A DNA stretch of 64,000 bases from Nepenthes gracilis (lineage: Eukaryota > Streptophyta > Magnoliopsida > Caryophyllales > Nepenthaceae), in the NCBI GenBank assembly GCA_033239525.1, contig BSYO01000026.1, positions 744,001-808,000 of the forward strand. The letters are read 5' to 3'. Within the stretch, counting starts at the first letter, position 1. The number at the start of each line of letters is the position of its first letter. The notes under the pieces were generated by a model that saw nothing but the letters and a program-made list of their open reading frames with translations, was not told where the DNA came from and did no database searches. This document shows, in pieces, positions 47,760-59,637 of this stretch. Made by a program: the position numbers and the translations under genes.

Positions 47760-49200
47760 GAAGCCACCGAAGCAATCCCGCTGGATCTCGCCGAGCCTGA
47801 GAAGTGTGTGCACATTGGGGGCTCTCTTACCACGGCTAACCGTGACCAACTCATCAGCTTTCTCCAGAAGAATTTGAACGTGTTCGATTGGGTTCCTATT
47901 GACATGCTCGGGATACCGGTTGAGGTGATGGTCCACAAGTTGGGCCTCAACCCTGGTCATAAGCACATCAGGCAGAAGCGTAGGAACCACTCCATCAAGA
48001 AGCTAATCTCTGTCCTGGAAGAAGTAAAGCGACTGCTGGATGCTGGATTCATAAGAAAAGTACAGTACTCGGATAGGCTATCCAACGTCGTACTCGTAAA
48101 CAAAAGTAACGACAAGTGGCGGATGTGCGTGGACTTTATCGACGTGAACAAAGCTTGTCCCGAGGATAGCTTTTCTCTCCCTCGAATCGATCTGCTGGTG
48201 GACTCTATTTTCAGACATGAGCTCCTGAGCTTTATGGATGCCTATTCAAGGTATAATCAGATCAGGATGGATCTGGAGGACGAGGAGCACACCTCTCTCA
48301 TGATTAACCAGGAAACATAGTGTTATAAGGTTATACCCTTCAGCCTTAAAAATACTAGTGCAACCTACCAGCGCCTTGTGAACAAAATGTTCGAGGCCCA
48401 GATTAGGAAGAACGTGAAAGTGTACATTAATGATATGCTCGTCAAAGCAAAATAGCCAATGACCATGCCCATGATCTCGAGAAAAACTTCTAGGTACTCT
48501 GGGCCCACAGGATGAAGCTCAACTCGGGCAAATGTGCGTTTGGGGTAACCTCCGAAAAGTTCTTAGGCTTCATAGTGTCCCAACGTACCATAGAAGCGAA
48601 CCCAGAGAAAATTAGAGCCATCCTCGATATGAACCCTTCGCAGACCGTGAAAGAAGTCTAAAAACTCACAGGGCGCCTGTCAACCTTATTGTGATTTCTA
48701 GCCAAGTTCGCGAAGAAATATCTCCCCTTCTTCAAGGCACTTAGAAGAACCAAAGCTTCCTGATTTCGGTGGACGGATGAGTGCGAGGAAGCATTTCAAG
48801 AACTGAAGCCGTATCTCGTAAGCCCACCTCTCCTAAGTTCACCATCCGCAGGCGAGGATCTGTACCTCTAGTGGGCCACGTCAGATACGACGCTATGCTT
48901 CGTGGTTGTTAGGGAGCATGAGGGGTGGCAATGACCTGTGTACTACGTAAGTAGGGTATTGACAGATGCAGAAACTTGGTACCCGCATGCGGAGAGGATT
49001 GCCTTGACTCTCATCTATTCTGCGCGGAAGTTGCGGCCTTATTTCTAAGCGCATCGGATCATTGTTCTAATGGATCAGCCGCTAAAACCAATCCTCCAGA
49101 AGTCGAAAACCTCCGGACGACTGGTCAAGTGGGCAATAGAGTTGGGTGAGTTTGACGTAGAGTTTTGACCATGACCAGCCCTTAAGGGCCAGGTTCTAGC
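47760..49200 (+). pseudogene. Reverse transcriptase and RNase H of the Tat-type element
   Basis: RT blocks: FIRKVQYSDRLSNVVLVNK, WRMCVDFIDVNKACPEDSF, LPRIDLLVD, LLSFMDAYSRYNQIRMDLED, CYKVIPFSLKNTSATYQRL and the catalytic VYINDMLVK (48421-48447), where the first Asp of YIDD is replaced by Asn. The RNase H part follows: YLPFFKALRRTKAS, CEEAFQELKPYLVSPPLLS, LTDAETWYPHAERIALTLIY. Stops occur after INQET and elsewhere. The Asn in the active site alone would abolish polymerase activity. Confidence 0.9.
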
Positions 49201-49740
49201 GGACTTCATTATCGAAACGATGACCCCGACTCTAGACATCCCATACAGCCCAAAAAGCTCGAGCTCCCCAAACGCTCCTGTGTGGATCCAAAATGTTGAC
49301 AGGTCCTCCACTCAAGTAGGCAGCGGAGCCGGAGTCGTGCTCAGTACCCCTGATAGGATGAAGATCAAGTACTCCATAGCGTTGACCTTCCCTACCACTA
49401 ACAACGTGGTAGAGTACGAAGCCCTCCTCGAAGGACTTCATCTAGCTAAAGAATGCTCTAAGAGGGCGCTGACTATACGCAACGACTCAGAGTTGGTAGT
49501 CAACCAGATTCGAGGAATCTTTGAAGCATCCTACCCTTAGCTCACAAAGTACCTAGCTAGGGCAAAAGTCGAGATCTATGCATTTAACAGTTTCAAGATC
49601 GAACAGATCCCCAGGAATGAGAACTGGAAGACCGGTCAACTGGCAAGGGATGCCGCCGCCAGATCCCTGGAGCAATACACGAGGAGTATGCAGGAAATTC
49701 TGACCGCACCAAGTGTGGATGGTCCGAATTAGGAGGTGAT
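49201..49740 (+). pseudogene. Second, archaeal-type RNase H (aRH) of the Tat-type element
   Basis: NVDRSSTQVGSGAGVVLST, ALTFPTTNNVVEYEALLEGL, LTIRNDSELVVNQIRG, then after a stop YLARAKVEIYAFNSFKIEQI and NWKTGQLARDAAA. The D, E and D positions of the RNase H fold (D in VDRS, E in VEYE, D in NDSE) are visible. A duplicated RNase H of this kind is the mark of the Tat lineage. Confidence 0.88.
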
Positions 49741-49835
49741 GTAGGTCAATGAAGACAACAACTGGATGACCCCATACTGAAGGTATCTAACGGATGGGAC
49801 ATTACTGACGAACGCAGACAAAGCTAGGCGGATTA

Positions 49836-50995
49836 AAAAGATAGGGGGCTGGTACGCGATCGTTGATGGCAAGTAATACTATCGGGGATATTTGACTCCC
49901 TACCTAAAGTGCCTTACCCCTGAGGAAGCTGAGTACATGCTGAGTGAAGTCCACCTCAGCATATGTGGCTCACACGTCAGGGAAAAGAACCTCGTGTTCA
50001 AGGTTATGCGGCAAGGCCCTTTCTGGCCCACAATGAAGCACGACGCCGTGGAATTCGTAAAGAAGTGTGAAAGTTGTCAGGTTCATGGATCTATGGCGTA
50101 CTTACCTCACACGAAGCTCCATAGTCTCCAATCCCCATGGTCGTTCGTGCAATGGGGGCTCGACATCTTTGGGCCTATGCCCTTAGCCATTGGACAGAGA
50201 AAATTCCTTATAGTCGGTATCGACTATTTCACCAAATGGGTATAAGCTGTCCCCTTGGTGCGGATCATCGAGCAGAATTCCACGGAGTTCATTCGTCAGA
50301 AAATCATTTGCCGTTTTGGGATTTTTGAGGTCATAGCGACCGATAACGGAACCCAGTTCACTAGCAAGCGATTCACTAAGTACTTCACAAGCCTGCGCAT
50401 TAGGCTGATCCATACATCTGTGGCGTACTCTCAAGCAAACAGGCAAGTTGAAGTTACACATCACACGCTGCTGCACGGATTGAAGATCAAACTAGAAGTC
50501 GTAGGGGACTCCTCGGTTGAAGAGATGCCTTCCGTGCTCTGGTCAAATCGTACGACCCCACAGAAATCAACGCGAGAGACAGCTTTCAACCTCTGCTACG
50601 GGGTCGAAGCGATTGTCCTTGTTGAAGTGGGATTCCCAGCCTATGGGTCGAATGCTTTGACTCAGCTACCAACTCCCAAAGGCTTATGGAATGCTTAGAC
50701 CAACTCCTGGAGGTGCGTGATGCAACCCACTTGAGAGCGGCAGCCTATCAGTAGCGTATCGCGTAATACTACAACAACCGAGTCAGGGCACATCCGCTTG
50801 AAGTTGGGGACCTGGTCCTCTGGAGTGTAAAGGCGGTGGGAAAGGCCACTAGCAAGAACAAGCTCTCCCCGGGTTGGGAGGGGCCGTTTCTTATCTCGAC
50901 GATACTCCGGAACGGAGTGTACAAGCTACGCACCCAAAATGGCAAGTTGGTCCCACGGACTTGGAACGCCACCAACCTTAAAAAATACTACTATT
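49836..50995 (+). pseudogene. Integrase of the Tat-type element
   Basis: N-terminal zinc-binding region: LTPEEAEYMLSEVHLSICGS with H..H, then KKCESCQVHG supplying C..C. Catalytic core: QWGLDIFGPMP (first Asp), VGIDYFTKWV, VIATDNGTQF (second Asp), AYSQANRQVEVTHHTLLHG (Glu). C-terminal block: GDLVLWSVKAVGKATSKNKL, GWEGPFLIS, GVYKLRTQNGKLVPRTWNAT, ending at 50996 with TAG. Internal stops follow FTKWV and elsewhere. It inserts the cDNA in the nucleus in active relatives. Confidence 0.9.
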
Positions 50996-51206
50996 AGGTC
51001 TTTTCCGAGCCCAGGTAAGACACACGTACGCCATGACGAATGCTTGTACATGTTATGTCATTTAATAAAATTGATTGTTCCAGTTATCTTGTATGATCAT
51101 TCACATGAGTGCTTGCATGCATGACATTTCAAAAACGAAACTACCTAAACTGCCCCTAAGTCGGGCGGATCCTCATCCGTCCGCAAACTAGAATCTTGGC
51201 TTCGTG

Positions 51207-51520
51207 CCAAGTGACCCAAAAGCGGCCATGTCTAAACTTCGACCCCATGTTGAGTGGCCCGTAGCGGCCCCAAAACCTTGGCTCGCGTTAAGAGGCCCGA
51301 AAGCGGCCATGTTCGAAATCTCGACCCCGCATCGAGCAATCCAAAAGCGACCATATCCAGACTTCGACTCCATGTCAAAAGGGTCCAAAGCGGCCTGCCA
51401 CCCAGGCTTCGCACCAAATGACCCGAAAGCGGTCACACCCAAATCGCGGCTCAGCGTCGGAGGGCCCATCCGGCCCCAAAAACCCTGGTTCCGAACCAAA
51501 TGACCCAGGCGGTTGAAATA
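51207..51520. repeat. 38-44 bp minisatellite after integrase, about 7 copies
   Basis: The units begin AAGTGACCCAAAAGCGGCCA, AGTGGCCCGTAGCGGCCCC, AGAGGCCCGAAAGCGGCCAT, AGCAATCCAAAAGCGACCAT, AAAGGGTCCAAAGCGGCCTG, AATGACCCGAAAGCGGTCAC and AGGGCCCATCCGGCCCC. Longer (43-44 bp) and shorter (38-39 bp) units are mixed. Open frames across it on both strands are repeat by-products. Confidence 0.85.
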
Positions 51521-52289
51521 TCAGGCCCTGGGGCTTTTGAAGTTCCCCAACGCGCTACCACTAAAACCTTAGGGGGTAAGAATAATAGGCGTGCAACGAC
51601 CTTCTCTAGAAGAAGAAAACACCCTCAGTCTATGATGGTCGTGGCTAGGACCATGCACACGAGAGCGACGACGCCATGAGTGGGGCTGAGAACCTAAGAC
51701 AAGTATCACGTGCGAGAGGGCCTAGGACCCGAAGTTTAGTTGCTGTGACCTGAAAATCCAGCTGGCCCTTAGCGTGACTCCACAGGCTTGCGACAACGTC
51801 CGCTCTCCTGGACCAAAACGAGTACGGCACAAGAAGGCGCTGGATTGGGGCCTTGGCGACAATATCTTCACAATTTAGCCTATAATACATGAATAAGGGT
51901 TTAAAAGAGTTGTATCATGTTGCCCAGAACATCATGTGAGAGGAAAATAACAGCCTTTCATTTATCAAGGACGAGCGACTTTACAGTACAACATTATGCA
52001 ACAAAAAATACAAGCGCCATGATAATCCTACGGGTCCGACAGCCCATCCTCTCTCAAGAAGTCTCTCAAGCTAGAGCTGTCAGGGACCTCGGCATTCACT
52101 CGATGCAAAATACCCATGGAAACGCCCGGGAGCACGATGGAGACAATCCGGCGACACAGTGGATACCATCCCAAAATCTGGTATTAAGTGCGAGGCGCAC
52201 TTCTTCAGGAGTGAGCCGCAACCTTAAGGTCAGCAGTGAGGTGAGGTACATCATCCACTAGGGTAGAGGTCCATCCCCTCTGTTGCTCG

Positions 52290-54029
52290 ACCTTCTACCT
52301 CAACTGCCCAGTCTCCTCTGTAAGTCGTTCGCCCTCCTCCGCTAGCCACCTGCTCTCCACCCTCAGTTGTTCGCCTTCCTCCTCCAGCTGCCTGTTCTCC
52401 TCCCTCAGTCGTTCGCTCTCCTACGATAGTCGCACGACTGTTCCTTTCAGCAGCTCATTCTCATCCGAGTGCGGTAGTTTCAGCTCCTGCACGTTGTGCC
52501 GTTTCCTGCCTAGACTCTTCCCTGACCTGGAGAAAGAAGTCGAGCAGTTAAGCATACACCGTGTTAAGGAAGACGAACCCCTCAGGGACCTCCAAGAGTA
52601 AACAAAACGTCAGCAAGCCTCAGAGTTCCAATCTACATAAAGATGTAAGGACCAAGATGATCACACCTGAGCAGAGAGTGCGGCCGTATAACTAGGCTCG
52701 CCTCCTAATGCCAGCACGCTTGGGAGCTCCAAGTGCCCAGCAGAAACCTCTACGGAGGGGAGAGCCTCTGGAGTTGCAGATGGTGAGGAAACGCTTGGGG
52801 GCCCGGCTCCTGAGCCTCCTCCGTCGCCACGGCCTCTAGACCTAGGTCGACGCCAAGGCACTTACAGCTCATCCAGCTATAGCTTCATCGACAACAACAA
52901 TGCTTTCTTAGACGCGCACCTCCGGGAACGCTCTGCTAGGCGATCCCCCGGGGCCCAAGGCCTGAGGTGGCCCTGGCATAGACTCTGGAATGCCAGCCTC
53001 CTCCACCTCTCCTGACTCGAACGTGTCGACCTCCACCATCGGCATGTCCTCAGCGGTCACCTCTGGCCGCTCCAGATCGACGAAATAACCTGTGGGGGAC
53101 TCCCTTCCAAAGTGAAGCTCCACCATGGGAACTCCATACTCAGCCAGGATCGGCGAGTGTTCAACCGCTCCCTCTTGCGGATCTGTGTCTAACACTCGCT
53201 CCGGAGTCGAACATGCAGCAAGCGTAGCGGGCTCTACCGCCGATCTCTGTGACCTCCGGGTGGAGGTGCCACCAACCTCCCACAACCTCTTCAGGGGAGC
53301 CTCCACCTCCTCCTTCGACGAGGTCTCCAGCAACGAGACACTTTCCTCCAGGAGTTCCCTCGACGCCTCACGGAGGGAACTCTTAGACCTCTTCTTCTCT
53401 GAGCCAGCAATCGCCCATCAGGGCTCCAGTCCCCACCTCGCGGCCTCAAAGGTATGCGAAGTCAAATAATGACCCTGGGCGGAGAATGTCTTCATCTTCG
53501 AGCAGATCACCGCGATGAGCTTCGTCGAGTCGCTCTTCTCCTCAGTGATCATAATCATGCAAAAATACTCATGGATTGGACCCCATTCGTTGGAGAGTTT
53601 CGAATCCGAGGGCTCCTGCAGGAAGAAGAATCGGTTCTTCCAATTCTTCACTGAGTGAGGGTTGGTACCCATGAAGTGAAAACCAATGCGGGGAGACATT
53701 GAAATCCAGTATTCAGACTCAGAGAAGCGAAAGATTACCTTCACCGCCTTTGCATCAAACATGCAAGAGTGGAGGCAGTAAAAAATGCACAAGATGACCA
53801 AATAACGAACGACATTCGGATGAAACCTTGCAATGGGAATGCACAAAGCGTCAACAAATGCATACAGCACACACACCATGGGGTAGCGAAGCCCACCCTT
53901 CAGATGGTTCTCATAAATAGGCAATGGGGTGCCAGCGCACAAGAAATCTCAAATGGCGTCTGTGCCTGCTAGCCAGGCCACATGGCCGTTCAGCAGCTGC
54001 ATCGCAATTTCTGAACAACATCCAATCAT
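52290..54029 (-). pseudogene. Antisense ORF with Transposase_28-like domain, copy 2
   Basis: Coded opposite to gag-pol, downstream of integrase. The start ATG is at 54029, with one stop after 26 codons. The conserved domain follows: HLKGGLRYPMVCVLYAFVDA, IPIARFHPNVVRYLVILCIF, VKVIFRFSESEYWISMSP, SVKNWKNRFFFLQEP, KLSNEWGPIHEYF (53900-53560). A frameshift leads into an acidic Ser/Pro/Glu-rich stretch (53333-52908), then a coiled coil of ERLREENRQLEEEGEQLR type heptads (52470-52300). The block order equals Pfam 'Putative gypsy type transposon'. That family is plant-specific as far as I know, and its role is unknown. Confidence 0.78.
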
Positions 54030-54305
54030 GGCCCCTTGTCAGACTACAGATCAATATTGCCTCAGCCACCTGTCAGAATCCCGGCCATCATACCTGCATT
54101 TAATACGGGGATCCCGATTGTTAGGGGCGATGTTGAAAAGATTTTCGAGAAGGGAACGCGCGAGAAAGAACGAACCGCTAAAGCATAGCAAGCAACGTAA
54201 AATAAACGACACAACTAAGTATTAAGTTCCACTATATGATTCATTAATAACACTTTTTAACAACAGCCTACAGCTGCAAAATACAACTAACGGCCCCTTC
54301 TGGGC

Positions 54306-54974
54306 TTAGAAGGATCTGGAGCCGGGTACTCTGTCAGGTCCACACGCGTAGGACACTTGAGTTCCGAGAGTCAGGATACCGATGCGGAAGTTTGGGTCAT
54401 CCAGCGAGACTAGTCTTCGGCTAAGACGAATGTCATCCTGAAAATTCCTCTTCAGTACAGGGCCCACGTCCTCCGACAAAAGCCTCGACCTCGACTCAGC
54501 TTCTAGCCACGCACACTCCACTCCAAGTCCTGCCCAGACTTGCTCAAGCTCCTCCTGAAGGGCCCATATGCAGCCCCGAGCCTGCATATTAGCGCCAGCA
54601 AGCCTGGAGACCCTTACCTCAGACTCTAACCATGCCCTTTCAAAGCGTGCCGCACGAGCTTGGGCCCCCTTAACTGCGCTAGCGGTGGCTTGCTCACAGA
54701 TCTCCATGTCCTCCGCGGCCCTGGCAACTCTAGGAAACGGGGGATCCGTCATCCTAGGCCTATGGCGCCATGAGGAAGCGGACGCCTCCTCCCTCTTTAA
54801 GCTTGGTGGTGTCCTCAGGAATCGGACCGGACCCACTATAGTGGCCTCTGAATGGCAGCCCTCTGCTGTCGCCGCAATAGGGTCAGCCCCACCACGGATC
54901 CTTAAAGTATGAGTATCCCTCACAGATTCGCCAGAGGAAAATTTAGATGCCGAAGAGGAAGATGACCTTTCCAT
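54306..54974 (-). CDS. Second antisense ORF of the Tat-type element, 222 aa, intact
   Basis: The ATG at 54974 (MERSSSSSASKFSSGES) opens 222 uninterrupted codons. The sequence has a Ser-rich start, then an Arg/Pro-rich part, then from about residue 95 an Ala/Glu/Arg-rich helix of coiled-coil character (EICEQATASAVKGAQARAAR, IWALQEELEQVWAGLGVECA) and an FQDDIRLSRRLVSLDDPNF tail. I recognise no family. It is the longest intact frame in the element, in striking contrast to the stop-ridden gag-pol. It is possibly part of the same antisense transcript as the ORF at 52290-54029, or its 5' partner. Chance survival in GC-rich DNA is the main alternative. Confidence 0.4.
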   Translation of the reverse strand: MERSSSSSASKFSSGESVRDTHTLRIRGGADPIAATAEGCHSEATIVGPVRFLRTPPSLKREEASASSWRHRPRMTDPPFPRVARAAEDMEICEQATASAVKGAQARAARFERAWLESEVRVSRLAGANMQARGCIWALQEELEQVWAGLGVECAWLEAESRSRLLSEDVGPVLKRNFQDDIRLSRRLVSLDDPNFRIGILTLGTQVSYACGPDRVPGSRSF

Positions 54975-55029
54975 TAAAGCCACAACGTGAAAAGAAAAAA
55001 AAAAAAGGACTCCAAGGCAGCGCAAGACT

Positions 55030-56478
55030 TTATGTTCTCAAAGCAGCAAAAAAGGCGCAATACCTTGGAGGGAACTCAGGGGCTTAAATAGCCAAAACCC
55101 TCCAGCGGAACGGCGTTGTCTAGAAGGCAAAGCGTGGTGAGAGAGAGCCAATAGGCTCCTTCCATGTGGTAGACCCTTGAAGTGTCGAGCCTTTCCAAAG
55201 AAGTCATTATGACTCGGTGCCCCAAAATCTCCCATACAATCAATGCGTCAGACCATCCAGCGGATGTGACATCTACCAGTGGCGTTTGACCTCACCCAAG
55301 AAGCCCACGTTAGCAATCTCTTTGCACTGTGTCCTCCCGTCAACAGTAAGCACAGCGACTCAAGGAAAGGCTCTTGCGAGAGTAGACTGTGGGCCACTGG
55401 GGACGCTCAAACGCGCAAGTCGGCGTGTGCAACGAAAAAGAAGCCCTGCTACCCAGGGAATGTAAGGCGCCATACAACAAAAAGGGAGAAGATTAATGCG
55501 ACAAGTGAAAGGATTAAAAGCAATAAATACTGCTTTTATTAATCAAAGTTCTTTTACAAGTACACAGTTCGCAACAGCAAAAATACATAAAAGAGGAAGA
55601 AGATATGGCATAGGGCCTAAGTCTCGGAGCGACTGCCGCGGATGCTTGGAGTGTGGTTGAGGGAGCGTGATCTACACCACGGCTCCATCTCCTAGTCCAA
55701 GCCTTGGAATAGTCGATGTTGGTCAGCTCCTGCGAGCTAACCCAATGCTAACCGCAGAGACAAACTAATACCTGCAGTAAGAGTCTCCGACAGGGACTCA
55801 GAGAACCTGTGCTCTCCTATGGAGACTCCATCCTTTGCCTCCCCTCCAGAAGGCACATTTGATGATCCAAGTGGAGTGGAGACCGCGAGCGACGCATTAC
55901 ACAAGAGGCAAGGCGTCCCGTGATAGCTTTGCCATGATCCTCCGCCGTACGGGAGATCACCACAGCCTGGAAGGAGTTATACGACGATGGCAGAGTGGCC
56001 GAGCCACTCTCATTAACATGAGGAACCACCCACAGTATGGGCGTGAGGGCAGTCTTCGTCAAGAGCTCCAAATCTCTTAGTAGTCCATCCGACTCCTTCA
56101 TGGACTCCCACCGGAAGTGGGATGAACCAAGGCCCTCGCATCGCTCCTCCAAAATCAGTCAACAGATGAGCCACACTAGTGGAAGAGCCTCCTATTTACG
56201 GACAAGCTAGCGCCTTACCGCCATTTAATTGGGCATGCACCTCGATAGCTGTGATCCACGAAGAAGGAAAGTCATCGATCCCAATGCAACCTCAAGCGTG
56301 CGAATATAACCCCCCAGAGTATTGAATCACTGCGGCACCTGAAAAACCCGCATGACTGCCTGGGGAAGACCCAATGCCAGAAGATGACAAAGCCTGACGC
56401 ATCTCAAGGAAGATGGTGCGGTGACCAACTGGACCCGAAATGGACACGCCAAGCCTCAACTATAAGTCAACCCAAGCA
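55030..56478. other. 3' untranslated region of the Tat-type element
   Basis: No conserved coding content recognised between the antisense ORFs and the 3' LTR. Several short frames on both strands have no common theme. Confidence 0.6.
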
Positions 56479-56489
56479 TAAGGGGCCAG
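56478..56489 (+). other. Polypurine tract of the Tat-type element
   Basis: The stretch ATAAGGGGCCAG directly before the 3' LTR start is G-rich and sits where the plus-strand primer is expected. It is short and partly decayed. Confidence 0.55.
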
Positions 56490-57395
56490 TGTTAGGTCCA
56501 GTACTAGTAAAGCCTAAAGAAACGCCATGCCCAATCCATAAAGCAGCAGCCCAAGTGGCCAACTCTGCCCAATATTCAAAACAGCCTACGTGGCAGCCCA
56601 GTACTCCCGGCCAATCGGCGCCACCTGCAACCCTTTAATGTGGCTATAGGGCGGCAGGAATAGCGCAGAAAAAACAAGCAAATGAGAAGAAGGTTAGCGC
56701 TGCCAGCTATGGCTCACAGTTCTCTAGCCAATCCCAACACGAGAGGTAGACCAAACGTGGCCTACAACGCACAGTGGTCTCTCCTCCACCACAAGGCGAC
56801 AACTGACACGCCGACGACCACCACTAAGCAACGGGTCGGTGAATCCTGCAAGAAAGATTCTCGCACCTAAAGCTCCGAGCTAACGAGCCAATAAATTTCT
56901 TCTCCTTTTACAAGAAATGGGATCAAATTCAGGGGGGAATCGGATTCTGGGCATTCGGCTTGATATTGTACAGCAAGACGCCCACCTTAGGGTCCAAACT
57001 CTCGCAAATCAGTGCCCAAATCCCATCTCTACAAGCTTTACTCAGGCTATGAGAGTGAGCCACCCTCTGCGGTGCATACAGGGAGCCAGACCTCCACTAA
57101 AAGCTCATCAAACTCTCATTCCTGCATTCACGTACTCCACACACTTTCACAGCATATTTCCACGCACATCTAAGCATGTGCCCCTTTCCGTTCATTGCGA
57201 AAAGTTGCTGATTTGAGCATCGGAGTGTCTTCGGTAGGAGAAATCCCGCCAGACTTCTGACCTCTTATTTGTCATTTGTGTTGTGTAAAAACCGGGTTCA
57301 CAATGATGGAGACCGGACCCACTCGAGATCCTATACGAATAAGGAATCCGAAGGCTCATTAATCCGTACAATAACCCGGGACCTGGGATGCAACA
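56490..57395 (+). repeat. 3' LTR of the Tat-type element (906 bp)
   Basis: It starts TGTTAGGTCCAGTACT with the canonical TG and ends GACCTGGGATGCAACA. It aligns along its full length with 44571-45486. Confidence 0.92.
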
Positions 57396-57400
57396 GATTT

Positions 57401-59270
57401 GATATAAAATAGAGTTGGTTAGTAAAAAAATAATATCAATTGAATTTCTTTATTACTTACAATTTAAACGTGCTATTGATTTAAATTAGTGAAAAATTAA
57501 TGAGCGTGTATTTTTTATATTTACATCAATGGTAAAGATTTCTTAATCATATCAATAAATACATTATTATCGAAATCAATCATCAACATCAAGGCTGAAT
57601 AGTTGACCAAAAAATAAGTAGATTATTATCAAAGATAATAAAAATATGCGTCCATTTTAACAAGTAGATAGAAGCAAAAAATCGTGTCAAAAATTCAATC
57701 ATTTTGGTTTTAGTAAAGAAAATAACTCCGAAAATAGCATTATAAAAAATATAATTAAAGTTTAAAAATTAGTCAATTTTTATTAGATGTATTTTTTTTT
57801 CTTTTGTAAATTATAATATTAAATATATTTAATGAAATAAATATAATATAATATATTTTTTAATACTCAATATATTTTTATCTTTTTATATTAAGATCGT
57901 GTCTAACATAGAATTGTCTGGAGGCATGCACCGTACAATATAAGCAGACGACGTGTCATGCTAGATTATAACATTTTCGTCCCATGCCATGTCTGGCCAT
58001 ATCTAACATGGCATGCCACTTTTATATGCCAATAATTCGAATAAATATGTTATGTCAATTCAATACAGACCACTCAAATAAATTCAAATAAAATAAATAT
58101 TTTGTTATGGTAAAAGTTTGGGACTACTAACTTAGACATGACCAAAAAACTATAACAATAGCCCGTCTACAATCTAAACCACACTGATTTGTGCCGATCC
58201 ATGAATATTTCTTTCATTTTTAAGTATTTTTATTTACAAATTTGTACTTATGTAAAATACTTATAAATTATTTCAAGAACTATAATATTTATATTAGAAT
58301 ATTATAGAAGCATATATTTAAATAAAAAAAAATTACATAAAAAATATATTACTTATATTTAAATATAATTTATTAAAATTATTTTCTTAAGCTTAGTATC
58401 CATCTAAAATTTTTTAAAAAAATATTTTTTTTGATAAAATTTATAATTTGGGTTGGATTGGACCAAACTAGCCACTTTTCCATGGCCATTTTTAGCACCA
58501 AAAATTAATCGGATCTATTATATATATATATATATATATATCTAGCCATAATTTTGATATATCCTGATAAAACCATATACAATTTTGGATTGTTCAAACA
58601 TAGTTAATTTAACAACTCAATTTTGATCATGACTAATCATATGCACCCTGCAAATATTTGCATGTACAAACAGCATATGCATCTGTGTTTTACTTTTTCC
58701 CTCAGCATCACCCGAATGGCGCTTTCACAGAGTTCTCGACGAAGATGCATGATCCTAGTCTTCAACCAAACGCTCCCATGTGCGCTGATTCACAACAATA
58801 TTGGTAAATAGTTATATACGAATGCTGCATCTAAGCTAGGTAAATGTGTTTGCAACCGCCGGCAGGCCCCTATGCAAAGCAACAAGCAACTATGACACCA
58901 ACTAAACCATGGCACGAGCCCCATAGAGCCATTAGTTGTGGGCACCGCTCTCATGCCCGCTGCTATCCCCGCATTCGATCATTCGCATCTCTTTCGGCAT
59001 ACCCTTTGTGCGGTCATGATGTGGGGGTCCTTGATCGCGTGTTCCTTTGCGGTCCTGAATTGATCAATCAGACACAAACAATGAATCAATGAGTCATGAA
59101 CAGCATTATAATCACACGAGTGCATGGACTCGTCTGGGAAAGCAACTAACAAATACAACACCATCAAACTTCACACCACAACAACATCCATTGCTGGTTG
59201 AAGCAGATCTTTAGAGTTAAACGTTGGATCCCAACTGTTTTTATACAACGGGTCAACAAGAGGCCGAGAT
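57401..59270. other. Intergenic region right of the Tat element, no gene recognised
   Basis: Mostly AT-rich, with a TA microsatellite at 58519-58541. A less AT-rich stretch at 58620-59165 has small frames on both strands with no known domain. The end near 59270 is the presumed 3' limit of the kinase gene. Confidence 0.5.
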
Positions 59271-59637
59271 TGAAAAGACACAACTGTTTATTCTATACAA
59301 AATAACTCAGTAGAATAGGCGAGCAGAGTATAATCATTGTAGAAATGAAGAACTGCGGGATTGAGGTATTCTGAGCTTCTGTTGGATATTAGAACATCTA
59401 AGCATACAGCAGTTGGCATTTGGATGATCAATTCAGAAGTGCTAGCAGCATTTCTATTCGATGATTTTTTTTTTCCCCCTCTTTTCATCAAACATAAAGT
59501 AAGGACCAAGTTTGCTTTGATTTTGACCAACCTAGACTATGGAGTTACTCAAAAGAGACCCTGAAATGATGCTGCCAAGGAAGGATATATTGTTGTCTTC
59601 TAAAGAAATACAATAGCAGATTTGGTACTCATGTTTG
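59271..59637 (-). other. Probable 3' UTR of the kinase gene
   Basis: Follows the stop codon of the last exon. A minus-strand GAATAAAC at about 59285-59292 is a plausible polyadenylation signal. The small frames on either strand here have no recognisable content. Confidence 0.4.

Larger units (their letters stand above)
44571..57395 (+). mobile_element. Near-complete Tat-type Ty3/gypsy retrotransposon, 12.8 kb
   Basis: In order: 5' LTR, primer site, gag, PR, RT, RNase H, archaeal-type RNase H, integrase, minisatellite, two antisense ORFs, purine tract, 3' LTR. The flanks GATTC (44566-44570) and GATTT (57396-57400) form a 4 of 5 target duplication. The second RNase H and long 3' region with antisense ORFs place it in the Tat lineage of non-chromoviruses. 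Stops break gag, PR, RT and integrase, and the first 170 bases of the two LTRs are only about 80-85% identical by eye, so it is an old, immobile copy. Confidence 0.93.

Noticed and set aside
51188..51503. Overlapping ORFs of about 100 codons on both strands
   Set aside because: They are repeats of the 38-44 bp minisatellite, open in several frames.
58519..58541. Possible promoter TATA cluster
   Set aside because: It is a plain TA microsatellite in AT-rich spacer without a downstream gene on either strand.
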